A stretch of 64,000 bases of DNA. Origin: Dasyornis broadbenti (lineage: Eukaryota; Chordata; Aves; Passeriformes; Dasyornithidae). The stretch is from contig VZRN01001184.1 in NCBI GenBank assembly GCA_013397935.1, positions 299,317 through 363,316 of the forward strand, read 5' to 3'. The notes under the pieces were generated by a model. That model worked only from the letters and a program-made list of their open reading frames with translations, did no database searches and was not told the DNA's origin. Positions within the stretch are counted from its first letter, which is position 1, and the number at the start of each line of letters is the position of its first letter. The translations under genes and the position numbers were made by a program. This document shows positions 50,493 to 63,187 of this stretch, piece after piece.

Positions 50493-53044
50493 GCTCCAAG
50501 GTTTGACAACTGAGCTCCAACATCCGGTATAGCTTGCTTTCTGATTGCTTAGAGGACCTTTCTTCTACTACTCTCCACATTTCAAAACAGTAAGTAATTT
50601 GGTATCTGTGTTGGAACTAATAATCATCCCCTTCAACTTGTGATAAATGATTTATGGAGATTGTCATGATGTAGATTCAGTTTTGAGATTCATCTGATAA
50701 CCAGTACATGTTGCAGCCCATTTTCAAAAATCAGTAGGGTTGGGACTTAACTGCTCAGGGACAGTACATGTTTATTTTTGTGGTGAATGGTTGTTTGATC
50801 ACATGATGTTTCATGTTCTTTACCCCCAAGCCCAATTTATTTCAATTCCATGGGAGTAACTGGAAAAACAAGGAGCAAAGGAATTTTTTTGTTGTTTTGG
50901 GGTATAAGATAAACACACAGTTTGTGTGTCTCAAGAAAACTAAAGAATGACTCCATAGAAGTGAATTTTTCTCTGGGTATATGACAGAATTGTGGAGTAT
51001 ATTATTATCCTACCACCTAGTTTAAGCAGAAGTTAAAATAACTTCAAAAATTTATGACAGAGAAAAAATAAATAGATCTGGTTTTATCTCTTAAAAGAAT
51101 TGACTGTCTTCTGAAAGCTTTGGTCTGAACAACCTAATACCCGAGCATGGCTGTTACATTTCTAAGTGCTCCTGCATTTTCCTTGCCCAGCACCTCATGG
51201 ATGCAAATTAAACACCGTAGGCAGACAACATTTGGATTTTTTTTTATGCATTATTAGAGAGTAAAAGCAAATAAATAAATAAATGAAACTCTTAACATAG
51301 ATTGCCTTAGAGTTTCCTGAATCAAAGTGTTGATAATACCATACTGAAGTGCATAAGCCAGCTCTGCGCAATACATTTATATAGTAAAGATGAGGTTCAT
51401 ATGTATCTATAAATATATATCAAGTCCATCTGGGTATCTATACTTCACCCATCTTTGAAATCGTGAAAGGTCACAAAAAGACAAGATTGGACATAGGAGC
51501 TATAATTCTGAGGTACTGGTTACAAGAACTAAAATCCAATAACTTAATTTAGATATATAAATGTCAAACCAAATAGTAAAATATTCTTTATTTTCTTTCC
51601 ACTCTCCCTTCCTGTGGTTTTCATTAGCATTTTTTGCCTTGCATGGTTATTAAGTGTTTTGTCTGTATCTGGACTATAGTTTTTGCAAACCACTCCAAAA
51701 TAATGATGATGCCAAATTTGCCATATTCATGTAGGCATTTTATCAACCCAAAATCACCTTCTAAACTTATCCATATTGATAGCTACCCTATACTTAATCT
51801 AACATTAAACTGATTGAGCAGATTTACAGTGGAATATTGTTAACAATTCAGCAGAATTAATCTTGTCCTAATCTTGTCCTATACTTGTCATTAAATACTT
51901 CATATTCTTAATGATTTGAAGGGTCAAATTTCATCATTTTTTTTAGTTTGGTTTATAGTTTGTTTGTTTTTCTTTTATTCAATTTTAGAATTCTTTTCTA
52001 TGTCTTAATTGTTAGGCTATTTGTAAGAAATAATTAGTTATTACAGTTACATAATTGTTACAGTAATATAAATACAGTAATAATAATTATATTACAGTGC
52101 TTTTTGTATTTTTTATTGGGCGCATGTTTAGCATCTTAGGGAACAGAGAATGTTTTTCAACGGCATGGTACAGTTTTTCTTTACCTCCGGAATCTCCCTA
52201 CTCATTCACACAACACGTCTGATAACTTTTTCAACTTACCTGAAGGGTACTTCTGCTGAGTAGAGGCACTCCAAGGCAAAATCAATCCTCCTAATGGCAG
52301 AGAAAATTGTGCTACCTTAGTTGGTATTACAGGTTATTTAGTATAAACATATGTGTTCCCATTAAGGGCCATCCACATTCAGCTAAAATGAGTCACCTGT
52401 GTAAGAAGTTTTGTTTATAAATCTGAGACTAATTTCCCTAGTCTATTCTGTATGTGCCATGTGGTATAAAATTGTACAAATGTCAGTGTGCAGCCTCACA
52501 ATATGTTTCTCTGAGAGCAAAATGTAAAGTTATTATGCAGTAAATTTCTCGGCAGAATTATAAATAAATAGAACACGGAAAACAAAATAAGTTTGAGGTG
52601 AAAACCTTCACTACTTATCTCTCAGTTAAAAATGCAAATATTTGTTCTGTAACAACAAGCCACTCGCATGATAGTTATATTAATAGATAGTTAATGCAGA
52701 TTATATTAATTATGTGCACAGATATTTAACCTGTAGGTTGAAAGGATCCATTCCCCCCGGTTTTTATAGCTGACTGTATGCTCCACATGCACAAGACTGT
52801 ATGTACTGTGGCTGCCATTGTCTGAAAGAACTTTCTTGTACAACACAGTGGGATGGAGTCAGGTTTTTCAACTTCCTCGGATGTGCCTTCTTTCAAGTTA
52901 AGGTCCCTTTCATCTGTAATAGTCAGACAGGAGAGTTTTGCATTTCAGAAAATATTTAGTCTGTATTTTTGGTTGCCTTTTATGTTCTAGAATCTGTAGA
53001 ATTTTCAGCCTTCCTAAACTTTCCCAAGCATCGTACAGTGCTCA

Positions 53045-53780
53045 GTGTTCACTGAGCCACAACTGTGGCACCACTACATGATGAGAAGGAGAAGGTTGGA
53101 CAAGGAAGGAGGAAGGGGATGGGGTGATGATACAGGCATGAAAATCTGGGCTCCCTACATCTGCCCACCTACCGACCCTGCAAAGTCCTTTGTGACCTCA
53201 CTGCAGCAGCAGTGCCCACTGTGCCCATGCACACTCTGGCTGCAGGACACAGCTATAGGATCAGCACAAAAATCATGGTGCTGTGTCCTCACCTTAGGAG
53301 CTGTCCCTTGACCTATAGGAGTGAGGTTGTCCCAGAGGCCACCTCAGGACTCTTCCTGACTCCTTGTATTAGCAGCACTGTAAGCACAGGCTTGCCAGGA
53401 TTAGCTTTGTTAGCACAGGACTGGGGCTTTGGCAGCAGTGACCGTACAGTCTGGAAGGAGTTTTCCTCTTGCTTTTCACCAGATCATTTTCTACTTGTAT
53501 TTCTGGTGAAGGAAAGGAGATCTCCATTGCAGGTGGGGGCTGTTTCTTGCTAAAATTTAGCACATATGGGCCATTCAGTGTCTCCCAGCAGGGAGAGGCT
53601 GGGCTTGCACAGGCACCAACAGGGACTGTTTGGTAGCTGCCGTGGGTCTCAGCGGTATCTGGCATATGAGCTACAGCGTTTGTCTATGAGGCTGGCTAGC
53701 CAGTGTAGTGTGTGTGACTGGTGTTGTCTGGCAAATTTGAATCTCTCAGTACTTGTGATTACAAGTGCTGAAGTGTGATG
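53045..53780. other. GC-richer block with overlapping open frames on both strands, origin unknown
   Basis: About 730 bp are markedly richer in G and C than the flanks. They hold plus-strand frames at 53045-53311, 53212-53553 and 53566-53778, and a minus-strand frame at 53369-53665. None shows a domain, signal peptide, membrane segment or family resemblance. Overlap on both strands is what higher GC alone would produce. An inverted repeat with 10-bp arms and one mismatch lies at 53747-53770. Possible identities are an unrecognised old repeat, a lncRNA exon or plain unique DNA. Confidence 0.4.
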
Positions 53781-55039
53781 TCAGATCATAGGCTCCAGAT
53801 GAAAACATTGCTCAGAAGCCAAACCACTATGAGAGGCATTGCAAATATTATGGCCTCTGCTGAGGTATGTATATCATCTTTGGTGGGTCTCATGGAAGAG
53901 TTTTGGAGAACAGAAACCTCTAATTGTTGTGACAGCAGAGGCAGTGTAGAAAATGGAAATGTCTGGGCATATACACCTTGTGCTGGGGAGCTTTAGATGG
54001 CATTGAAAGCTGGCCTGCTTTGTAGATTAACCACGGTCATGTACTCCAAGAAGCTGAAATGTGAAGATGAGCAGTTGTAAACCACACAGACCTGCTTCTT
54101 GGAATAAGTGGACAGCTCTCAGTCCCAGCTTGAATGTACCTATGAAGTCTGTGGGCCTGCACAGTCAGGAGGTTCGGGTGGAGCAGCTAAGTCACTTTTG
54201 TTACACCACTGGGTAAGCCGTAAGACCTAGACTCACTAAGCCAGTGAGAGAACTTGGCTTTTACGTGCTGATACAGGTTCTACAAGAAAACAGTGCATGA
54301 AAATCCAGTGAAATTCTTTATTTCTGTCACCTCTGTTTAAATCTGATCACGTCCTACACAGACTCCCTTATACGCTACTGGTTCTGAGAGTTTGTATTAT
54401 TCCTGTAATCTATACAGACTTTTATATGACAGTATTTGAAATCAGTCCTGAAAAGAAGTCAAATAAAGACACTACATGCCAGAATAAAGTTGTTAATTAC
54501 AGCTCTCAAGGTTATGAAATCATTTTAAAAAGGAAATGTTTAAATTAGTGTTATACTTTTGTTGTAAACTGTATGAAACTGAATTTTTACTTACTTTGTC
54601 ACACTATTTAATTTTTTTTTCCAAAATATGATTACATCACTGAATAAAGAGGGCTTTTCTACAGATAATCAGAGTAATATATTCTCAGCATTTTTTTCCC
54701 CACAGCAGCAGAAAAAGTCCTGTAAGATCATGTAGTAAAGCCCTGCTCGGTGAGTATATTTAAAAGGCGCTAAAGGTACTTCTTTTCCCTGAGGTGAAGC
54801 AAAGGAGGACTTGAAAAAAGTTCTCAGGTTGTTAGAGAACCAAACTGAAATGGCTAACTTTAAAAGATCATGAATTTTGCAAAATTTAAAGCAAATATTC
54901 AAATCAAAATAAAGCATTTCACAAAGCATTGGCTTAGCTAACTCTAACCCATGCAGCCTTAAATTTCTGAGATTTCAAAAAGAGGCAATTAGGAGAAGCA
55001 AAGGAGATGTAATCCAAGGAAAATAGGAAGAAACCACTT
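53781..55039. other. Non-coding DNA, no gene recognised
   Basis: Unique-looking sequence that becomes AT-rich again after about 54280. The short frames at 53775-53996 (+) and 54669-54929 (-) resemble nothing known to me. Confidence 0.55.
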
Positions 55040-55260
55040 GTGTCTTTGTGCAATGCTTTTTATTTTGTGCTCTGGCCTCCTGTGGCCACTGCTTCCCTCC
55101 AGGTGGGGCTTCTGATCATTTGGCCACTCTAGGGCTACACTGGGGCTCCAGGGGTGGGCTGTGGGGAATGCTTCAGGTTTGTCAGTGACCGAGAGCTGCT
55201 CTAGAGGCTCCAAAGGGGACAGGGTGTGGGGCAAAGCACATCCCACTTTCACAGAACTTG
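55040..55260. other. GC-richer patch just before the minisatellite
   Basis: A short patch rich in GGGG/CCTCC words that abuts the repeat at 55261. A minus-strand frame (54989-55318) crosses it, but its N-terminal Arg-Glu run comes only from the CT microsatellite. No function is inferred. Confidence 0.45.
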
Positions 55261-55266
55261 CATTGC

Positions 55267-55320
<54 letters not shown>

Positions 55321-55375
55321 TTTGGTTGTTTTGAGCCAGTTCTTGTTTCCCAGTCTCTCACACACTGTCCATTGC

Positions 55376-55427
<52 letters not shown>

Positions 55428-55471
55428 TTTGGTTGTTTTGAGCCAGTTATTGTTTCCCAGTCTCTCACACA
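55261..55471. repeat. Two-unit compound minisatellite, about 108-bp unit
   Basis: Each unit reads CATTGCCTCC, then (CT)n, then (CA)n, then TTTGGTTGTTTTGAGCCAGT, then TTGTTTCCCAGTCTCTCACAC. Unit starts are 55261 and 55370 (109 bp apart), and the TTTGGTTG blocks start at 55321 and 55428 (107 bp apart), so the units differ mainly by one dinucleotide. The two unique segments are nearly identical (TTCTTG versus TTATTG), which implies a recent duplication or ongoing homogenisation. Frames open here encode only dipeptide repeats. Confidence 0.95.
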
Positions 55472-57170
55472 TGCAATCAAAAAGTGTCATAAAACACTTG
55501 TTGAAAAGAGCAACTTCAATTACGACATTCCTTAACTTTCTATTATTAAATTAAAAGTCCTTAATGTACTCATAAAGCAGCTTTTTCTCTTCACTTATTT
55601 CCCACTTTAGTTTTCTTTTTGTTTGGTTTACTTTATTATGTAGTCAAAATGAATTTAGTTTGCCTAATTAGAATACATACAAGCCTATATCATCTTTAGA
55701 AATGCAGAATTTTCAGTTTAAATGTGCAATAATTAAGAGCAAATGGAACTAAGTATTTAAAACAGTGACAGCTCTGTATTTTAAAATATTGGTATGCAGT
55801 TGTTTGGTTATAGAGAACAAGAAAGGAAAGCTGGAAAGGTGCCAATAAAAACATACTCAGAATTTTACTTTTATCTTGAAGATCAAAAGAACTCAGGATC
55901 TTCAGCAAGAATTCAGACTGAAAGTGATGAAACTATAATGCATATTGCAGATGATAAGCAAAGTAATTGTTTAGCAATTTGTGGTAAGGTGGAGAGCTTT
56001 TATGAGAGAACAAATGAAGACATAACTTGAAGCCCAACCACATGTTTAGAGTCTGAGGCTATATCTTGAAATGTGGAAGGGTATCAGCCACTAGATATAT
56101 TCTTCAACTGAAACCATACTCATATCAAAAATAAGGATGTACTGTTGCATAACTGGCACAACTGGGGACATCTAATCTTACTAATGTCTCAGTAATTAGT
56201 ACAGACTACAAAAACAAAGGAATAAAGAGCATAGTTTGTATAATGAGTTCGACTGTTCAACCCTGACTCCTGGCAAGCACTTACGCAAATATTTCCTCTG
56301 TGTACTCGCTCAGAAATAATTAATGTGTAATTGTATAACTTCTTTTTTAACAACACAGTTTGACCATTTCTAATATTTATTACACAGCTCAGTCAAGAAT
56401 GCCCACACATACAAGAGAAGGGCACAGTTTTTGCGTTTACTCCCAGTTTGTCCCACAAGAAACTGGAATGAGGAAATGTGATACAAGGGCCAATATACCT
56501 CTCTCCCCCACAGTATTACAGCATTGATGGTGATAATAAAAAGATGTAAATCCATCCTAAAATGTAGAAAGAGATTTAAGATAGGAAAGATTTCTAAAAG
56601 CAAGCCTTCTCCGCCTGTGCTGAAAAAGGAGGTTTAAAGTAAATCCAGGGCTCTACACCAGCAAATGTAAATGCTGTACTTCTATTGACTCAGAGAACTG
56701 CTTCTACTTATGCCAAAAGTTAATTTGTCTTCAAAGTACAATTCAAAGGTTTGATCTCCCACTGTCGAACGAAGAAATGGAGTTTAAAGATTAAATTTAT
56801 TTTTCCTTTACACTGATTTTTGTGTAGTTCAGTAATTCTGAAGGATTTGGGGTTTGCTTATAACAGCATGAGGTTCTTTACGTTACAGAACTTAATATTA
56901 TGTCTCTAAAACTTCAGAGACTAGTTGAATGAGTGAGTCTTAATAGTGGCTACTGTCCTCACAGTAAGAATACACATATTATTCATAAACTGCTCTCACA
57001 AGATAGTAATTTTGTTTGTGGTTTATTTTAAATGAGCTGTTTAAAATTCTGTAATTAATTCAGTAAACATGGCAAAAATGACAGATGGTTATGATAAAGG
57101 AACTTAATGCCTCATGGAAGCAAGTCAAACCACAATCACTAACAGATGTTTTCTGCAAAGCCATACTCTG

Positions 57171-57220
57171 CGTGTGTGTGTGTATGTGTGTATAAATATT
57201 ACATATATATATGTACATAG
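57171..57220. repeat. (GT)n then (AT)n compound microsatellite
   Basis: GTGTGTGTGTGTATGTGTGTAT is followed by an interrupted ACATATATATATGT stretch. The alternating purine-pyrimidine composition is typical of a decaying dinucleotide repeat. Confidence 0.85.
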
Positions 57221-57602
57221 TAGAAATACACATATTGATATATGTGTTTTTATGTGCATTTTTATCTGGATCCATAAATGTTACTTGAACACTTTCCCTA
57301 CACTGTTGCACTTGCACTTTTTCTTAGTGCAGTAATGACCACATTTATTCCCGTAGTCATGTAAAAGGCTTCTATCAAGGACAATTCCTTAAATTCTCAT
57401 TAGTTTAGAAATAATTTACAGACAGCACTTTTGGGGACTTGTTTATACATTAGAAATATATGGTTCTAGTTTTCAGGACAAAAAGTCAAAGCAATAGCTT
57501 CAAAAATTGTTGTTTTAATACTATATAAAATTGATTTCTGAAATGCAGCTACTGGAGGACACCAGTGGAACTGATTTGGTGTTTAACAATAGTCAGAATA
57601 GT

Positions 57603-57628
57603 TGTTACCTTACAGACATAAGGTAACA
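57603..57628. repeat. Perfect inverted repeat (10-bp arms, 6-bp loop)
   Basis: Arms 57603-57612 (TGTTACCTTA) and 57619-57628 (TAAGGTAACA) are exact reverse complements around CAGACA. Confidence 0.85.
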
Positions 57629-58429
57629 CTAGCACAGAGTCAGTGAGGTGGCAATATCACAGGCAATCATTGTTTTTCAGCATTATCAACTGAAGATTAA
57701 AGCATATACTTCATGCCATACATAAGTACACATTTTAAAATCTAATAATCATAACCTTACTGAGAAAACTTGATGGGTAAAAGACAGCTAAAGACGGATT
57801 GGGCATTTCATGACAATTTTTACTATATTAGGCTGCAATCTCCAATGTTAATAGTCTTGCACTCAGACTTGTGTTGTGACAAACCCCTTCCCTTGAAGGG
57901 GGATGCCGTGACAAAAGCACTCCTTTGTACATGCTTGGGACCATCTAAGCATGTAATGAACAAGCAGCACAGGTATTCAGAGACCATTGATTTCATCACT
58001 AGACTTTGTCAGTCTCCAAGACACTGAGAACATAATCTGCATCTACACTCTAGCCAAGACCCAGATCCAAAAGTGTTTAATAGCAGCACGCGTGCCAGGC
58101 CTTCTGCTCACACACTGTTGGGAGGAAAGGGTTAAAACTGGAAGATTTGGCAAAGAGGAGGGAAGAGTTTCACTTAAAGTGACCTTGCAGCTGGGAATGC
58201 TAAAAATATTGGTGTTGGAAAACTCCATTCATTATGCCTAATGTTGTTCATCCTCTGCCTGTTTTGAGAAGTAGAATTCCTGTTTAGAGATACCACACTC
58301 TCTCACAGACATGCTTGACCCTCCTGCTGGGAAAGACAGAGGGCATAAAAGTACAGCCTTGTGACAAGCTGTGTGTGTGAAGCCTTTTTTTTGATTGGGG
58401 CAGGCAGCAGCCCCTCCTACCGGCTGTGC

Positions 58430-58531
58430 TCTAGGATGAGCTGAGCCTCACAGAGCGTGTGTCCCCGTGTGTCTCTGTCGTCTGGGATGAGCTGATTCTA
58501 ACCGAGCCTGTGTCCCCGTGTGTCTCTGCTG
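58430..58531. repeat. Two-copy tandem repeat, 51-bp unit
   Basis: GGATGAGCTGA starts at 58434 and again at 58485, and GTGTCCCCGTGTGTCTCTG starts at 58459 and again at 58510. The two copies are thus in register at 51 bp, with a few differences between the anchors. The unit is G/C- and T-rich, contains CpG, and is 17 codons long, so a plus-strand frame (58459-58731) stays open across it and repeats the peptide SPCVS. I do not read that as coding. Confidence 0.9.
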
Positions 58532-58547
58532 CCCATTGTTATCAAGG

Positions 58548-58569
58548 TAATGCACACACACACATACAC
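58548..58569. repeat. Short (CA)n microsatellite
   Basis: CACACACACACATACACACCC directly after the 51-bp duplication. Confidence 0.75.
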
Positions 58570-60757
58570 ACCCTTCCTCCCACCTCTCTTTGCAGAAAAG
58601 AGTTGGGCCAAAGTCACAGTATGCTGCAAGAAGATTCCTGGCTCGGAAGATCAGAAGTCAGAATTCCAGATGCATGTAGACATAGATACTGGCTGGACTT
58701 TGTAGACTCTAGGTGTTCTGAACTGATGTGATTTCCTCCATGCCTCTAGACTCTTCCAGCATAGCCAGGGTAGAAGACTACTGCCCATGAAGTTCTTTTC
58801 ACCCACCTACATTGACACTGAATGCCTATTGTGATGTTGGAGAGAAGGAAACAGAAATGAATGATTTCATTTAAATGCTGATAATTCTAAATCTGAAGAA
58901 CTCACTTGAGCTACAGACAGAATATAAGCTCCTGGTTATCAAAGAAAACTACATCAGGTGGGAAGTACTTAATCAAAATTTATTTTGAGGATCACAACAA
59001 CAATTAAGTAAATAACTCTTTAAAAGTAATTGTCAAATATGTGAGTTTAAAAAATACATGCCTGAGTAAGGGTCTTCAGGTATTTTAGATTACATCCACG
59101 TATTTAATTTATTCATGTATCACAGGGAAGTGCTCAGGGTTTACTTCAGAGGGTAAAAATTTTTCTTAAGTATCTTTATATTATTACAATACTGTCTTTA
59201 TATGTTTTCCCTGCTTTTAGATTTTCTTGTCTTGGACTTTGTCATTCCTATGATGCACAGAATAATCAAACCCTCAAGGAACTGAGGAGGGTTAAGTGTC
59301 TGTCAAGTTATTTAGTGTCCTAAGATAAGAAGCTCACTTTTACAGAGACACAGTGTATAAGAGAACAGCAAGGTTATGAAGTCAATACTTTATTCAGGAT
59401 CTACACATGAAATAACCTCATCTGCAGTAAACTCACAGGAAATGTTGCCCAACCTTACATAGAAATTTAACGGCAATGCTCAAAACCAAGGGCTGCAAAA
59501 TCACAGAATTACTGCTATAGATCAGTGGAAGAAGTGGGATGCTGAATAGTGAGAGCTTCTGGCTCTTAGTTTAATCATTAGACCAATCATTATGCTGTTT
59601 TGTGATGTGGATCCTATCTGGATTTCTAGCTTAGTTTTTGTCATGCAAAAGATGCTGCAAGGCTTGAAGTAATCTCACTGAAATGAATAACTCATTTGAA
59701 AGTGAATGGAATAGAGACCTGTCTTGGAAGTGCTTAAAGATTTCAGAAGACTACATTAAAATACCACACAAAGGGTCCTCCCAATTGTACTAGAGGTTTT
59801 ACAAGCATGTAGGCCCTCCAGATGGAATCCATTGGAGTCGAGATTTGAATCAGAGATATACTCATTCTTCTAGAGAGTTTCTGCAGTAAACAGACAATAC
59901 TGACAAGAATAACAGGTACGTGAATACCCATGAACAAATCTCACAGACATTTACTGATGAGGCTGGATTAGGACTTAGGACCTGCCTCCAAAAGTGTTTG
60001 CAAATGCAGTTTTATAGGTTATGATGATTGTGAAAACACATGTTCGGATTCCATAATGTACTTTATAGAGGCTGAGGCACAAAATATAAAGCTAAAGTAA
60101 ACAAAATTGCATTGTAACTGTACAGAAAAAAGTGGGACTAACTGCACAAAATAAGAAGCATTCTCAATTAAAAAATTATATTTGAAATTGCTAAACCAGC
60201 AATCTGCAAGTTGCTCCATGGAAGCTTCTAAAGTTACAGGAGTGTGCTGACTTCTCTCTCACTTCAGTGTTCTCAGAGAAATCACCTGCAGCACATGCTG
60301 TAAAGGTATTCTAATTTCTCTTCTCTCAACCTTTGAGACCCCAGCACTGGACCATATGCCAAGTGGTGAAACTCAGGCAGGTTACACTGTGGGCCTGGAA
60401 TCCTGCTGTCTTGACCCTCTCTGGGGATCTTTGGAATAAGCTCTCCCATTATGGAACAGACCCCTAGCTACAACCCCGTATTTGTCTTCTATTAAGTGAC
60501 CTGGCTGTCAGATAGACCCAGTCAAAGAATGCCTGGCGTACAGAGTGATCGAGCAAGAATTATTTCAGTCCAGGACAACAAAGTGAGAGGAGAGCTTGGC
60601 AGATGGGCAGAGTGAGACTGGAGCTGGTGCACTGATACTCACCTTCACTGTCTAAGAGCTGACAGGCAGCTGTTTGCCCGATGGCATCCAAGAGAGATTT
60701 TTAAATTTTTCTTATTTTTTAAGGTATAACTGTCGGCTAATCAAATTATCATTTAAG

Positions 60758-60817
60758 ACTACTCCTACTCCTCCTGCTGCTTGCTACTATGGTGCTGCTA
60801 CTGTTACTGCTCCTACC
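60758..60817. repeat. Imperfect CTA/CTG/CTC trinucleotide patch
   Basis: ACTCCT, CTGCTG, CTACT and TGCTGCTACTG words repeat imperfectly over about 60 bases. Confidence 0.75.
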
Positions 60818-61181
60818 AATATTGATCTGCATTTTCTAATCACATTCTTGCATACAGTATTTTTACTGTATCAGGATAGTTATTGTGCTCTGAAATAGCA
60901 TGTGTCATCAAGACAATAGTTTTTTTATTTGGTTAACATGTGTTTCTCTTTGCTTAATAACTGTGCAAATGTCTTACATAAAAATTTTAAATTCAAAAAT
61001 GGTGTCAATCTTCTGCTTATCTATACTGATATGCTAATAGAATACAGAGAAAATTAGATTTTATATAAAATTTGAATCTGTGAATTTTGGTTTTTGTTCA
61101 CTTCAGAATCTTTCCATTCTTCATATATATTAAGTTGGAGATTGCCATAAAGTTTAAAAAGTAAAAATCATAGCTTATTAC

Positions 61182-61245
61182 AAAAAAAAAAAAAAAAAAA
61201 AAAAAGAGAAATTCGAAAAGAGCCCTACAACATGAGTACGTCAAN
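61182..61245. other. Poly-A tract (24 A) followed by suspect sequence with one ambiguous base
   Basis: A run at 61182-61205, then about 40 bases ending in CAAN at 61245, then an A/G-rich stretch. The N and the setting suggest a contig or read junction. Confidence 0.75.
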
Positions 61246-63026
61246 AAAGAAAGAAATTTTTTCTGTGGAGGATTTGAAACCCCTTACCATATTTTTCTTC
61301 TTTCCTCATTTCTAAGAATTCTACAAGATGTAGGGAATGCCATAATGCTCTTCTCTTACATGTTTTCAAAGTATCCTTTAGAATTTGCTCTCCAGGATAG
61401 AAAATTCTCTCTTGAATAAAAAGAATTTTAGAACTCACAGATGGTGGTTTCTCCTTTCCTTTGAATTGTTATCTAAATTTTAATTAAGTCTCTAAATTAT
61501 AAAGCTCACATTCAGGGTTTTTAGTTAAATAACTTTTAATAGAATTATTTTGGCTAAGGTATAATCATTTAAGAAGTCTGAAAATACCTTCTGTTCCAAG
61601 GGTTTTGATATAAAAGTTGAATCATTATCTATATAGCCCAGAAGGCTCAAATTAATTTTCTATTATCAATGACAGGCTGAGCAAACAGATGAGAGTCTGT
61701 ATCGGGAAATCCAGATAATATATAAGCATAATCATATACCTATTCTCACCTATATATGTGTATACAAAAAGTATGCATGTGTATATCTATGTAACTGACG
61801 TTTCTTCCTATTTTTCTCCTCTTTAAAATATAATGCCCATATAGCTGGGATATCCTTGAGTATCAGAAGACAATTTCCAGGAAAATAAACTGTACACTTG
61901 GACACTGGTAGCAGCATACTAGAGATTAATTTGGATTTTAAATTTTAAACATGAATGCAGCAGATCTATACTTGACAGAAGATTCCATTTCTAGAGCAAT
62001 CCCTTTATCTTCAGTAGAAAGATGAGGATGACATAAACTCACATGGAGTGATTATAGAGGAAAAAGGAGGTTCATTACAGTTATGGTTTGCACTCCAGTG
62101 GCTGCTGATTCCCACCAGTGCTAAAAAGCAATAAAGGTGTCACAGTGGCATAGGTTGACCAAAGCCTGAAATCATCGAAACAACCATACCATGCACAAAA
62201 TGCTGCTACAGAAACTCTATGAGAAACTAAGAAAACACACACAAAAAAACCAAAAAAATAAAAAAAAACAGTTTATGAAATGTAAATATAGCTTCATCAG
62301 CCTGGAAAACAGAGACAATATTATTTTTGCTATTGGAATGTTCCTTATACTGCACCATATATACCCATACACAAATGTTCTCTCATTTGGTTCTTAGGTT
62401 TTTTCACAGTTTGACTTTTCTTACAGTACATAATCCTTCTCCAAGATTCAGTGCTTACAGGACAATAACAACAGCAGCAAGGCTTTTCTACATATCCCTC
62501 CAAGTTATTTTTCTTAGCATGAGATCAGACTTTGAAAAACTATTTTGTTTTGTAGCTGTTTTTGTCATGTAAACTTCTGCATTTAGAAATAGCTGTGTGA
62601 GCAGCAGGAGAATTTGTACTGTGGCTTGGTCTCTGATTAGATTCAACTCTTGAGGCAGAGATTCTCCCTGGATGTTGCTGCGTGGGCAGAGATTTCTGGA
62701 AGAAGAGATTACCAGTTGTGATGATCTGTTCCAGAACTGGTACACTGTGATGACAAAACAAATAAGACAGTGGTTATCTGAGTTTGCTATCACTGAAATC
62801 ACCATAGCTGGCAAAATGGAGCAAGAATGCCATACTGGTATGAGAAAAAGGAAGCAGTAATTGAATTTCTCTAGAAATAATTTTATACTTCAATCAGGAG
62901 ATACTATTCCCCATCAAGCAAAGAGAAGGTTATGTACAAATATATATAACTATTTAAATAAATGCTTTGAAATCTGCCATCACTGATAGTTCATGAATTC
63001 ACAATATCAATAATAAAGCTCTAATT

Positions 63027-63187
63027 AAAAAAGAAAACAAATGAAGAACAAAAACAAATCAAGCACAACAACAAAAGAAACCAAACAAAATCAAACCCAT
63101 TCAAACATCAACAAAAAAATACCCCAAAGCAGCAAATCCCCAACATACCTCCGTGCCCTCAAAACCCCAAAACCAAGCAAACAAAAT
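63027..63187. repeat. A/C-rich low-complexity region
   Basis: Irregular CAAAC, ACAAA and CCAAA words with almost no T over about 160 bases. The same composition as 28417-28490. Confidence 0.88.

Larger units (their letters stand above)
42661..53044. other. AT-rich non-coding DNA, no gene recognised
   Basis: I recognise no exon, RNA gene or mobile element body. Contents noted: a candidate conserved element at 43300-43450, a 19-bp tandem duplication at 45071-45106, an inverted repeat at 45571-45616, a slightly GC-richer regulatory-looking block at 49400-49740, a trinucleotide-rich patch at 50431-50492, an 11-bp duplication at about 51858-51880, and A/T-rich stretches. Short open frames are scattered on both strands without family resemblance. 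Confidence 0.55.
55472..58429. other. AT-rich non-coding DNA, no gene recognised
   Basis: Nothing coding is recognised. The plus-strand frame at 55794-56030 (78 codons) is rich in charged residues and matches no family. A (GT)n/(AT)n patch lies at 57171-57220 and a perfect hairpin at 57603-57628. Confidence 0.55.

Noticed and set aside
55226..55554. Ser/Leu- and Thr/His-repeat proteins on the plus strand
   Set aside because: They are translations of (CT)n and (CA)n microsatellites in the compound minisatellite.
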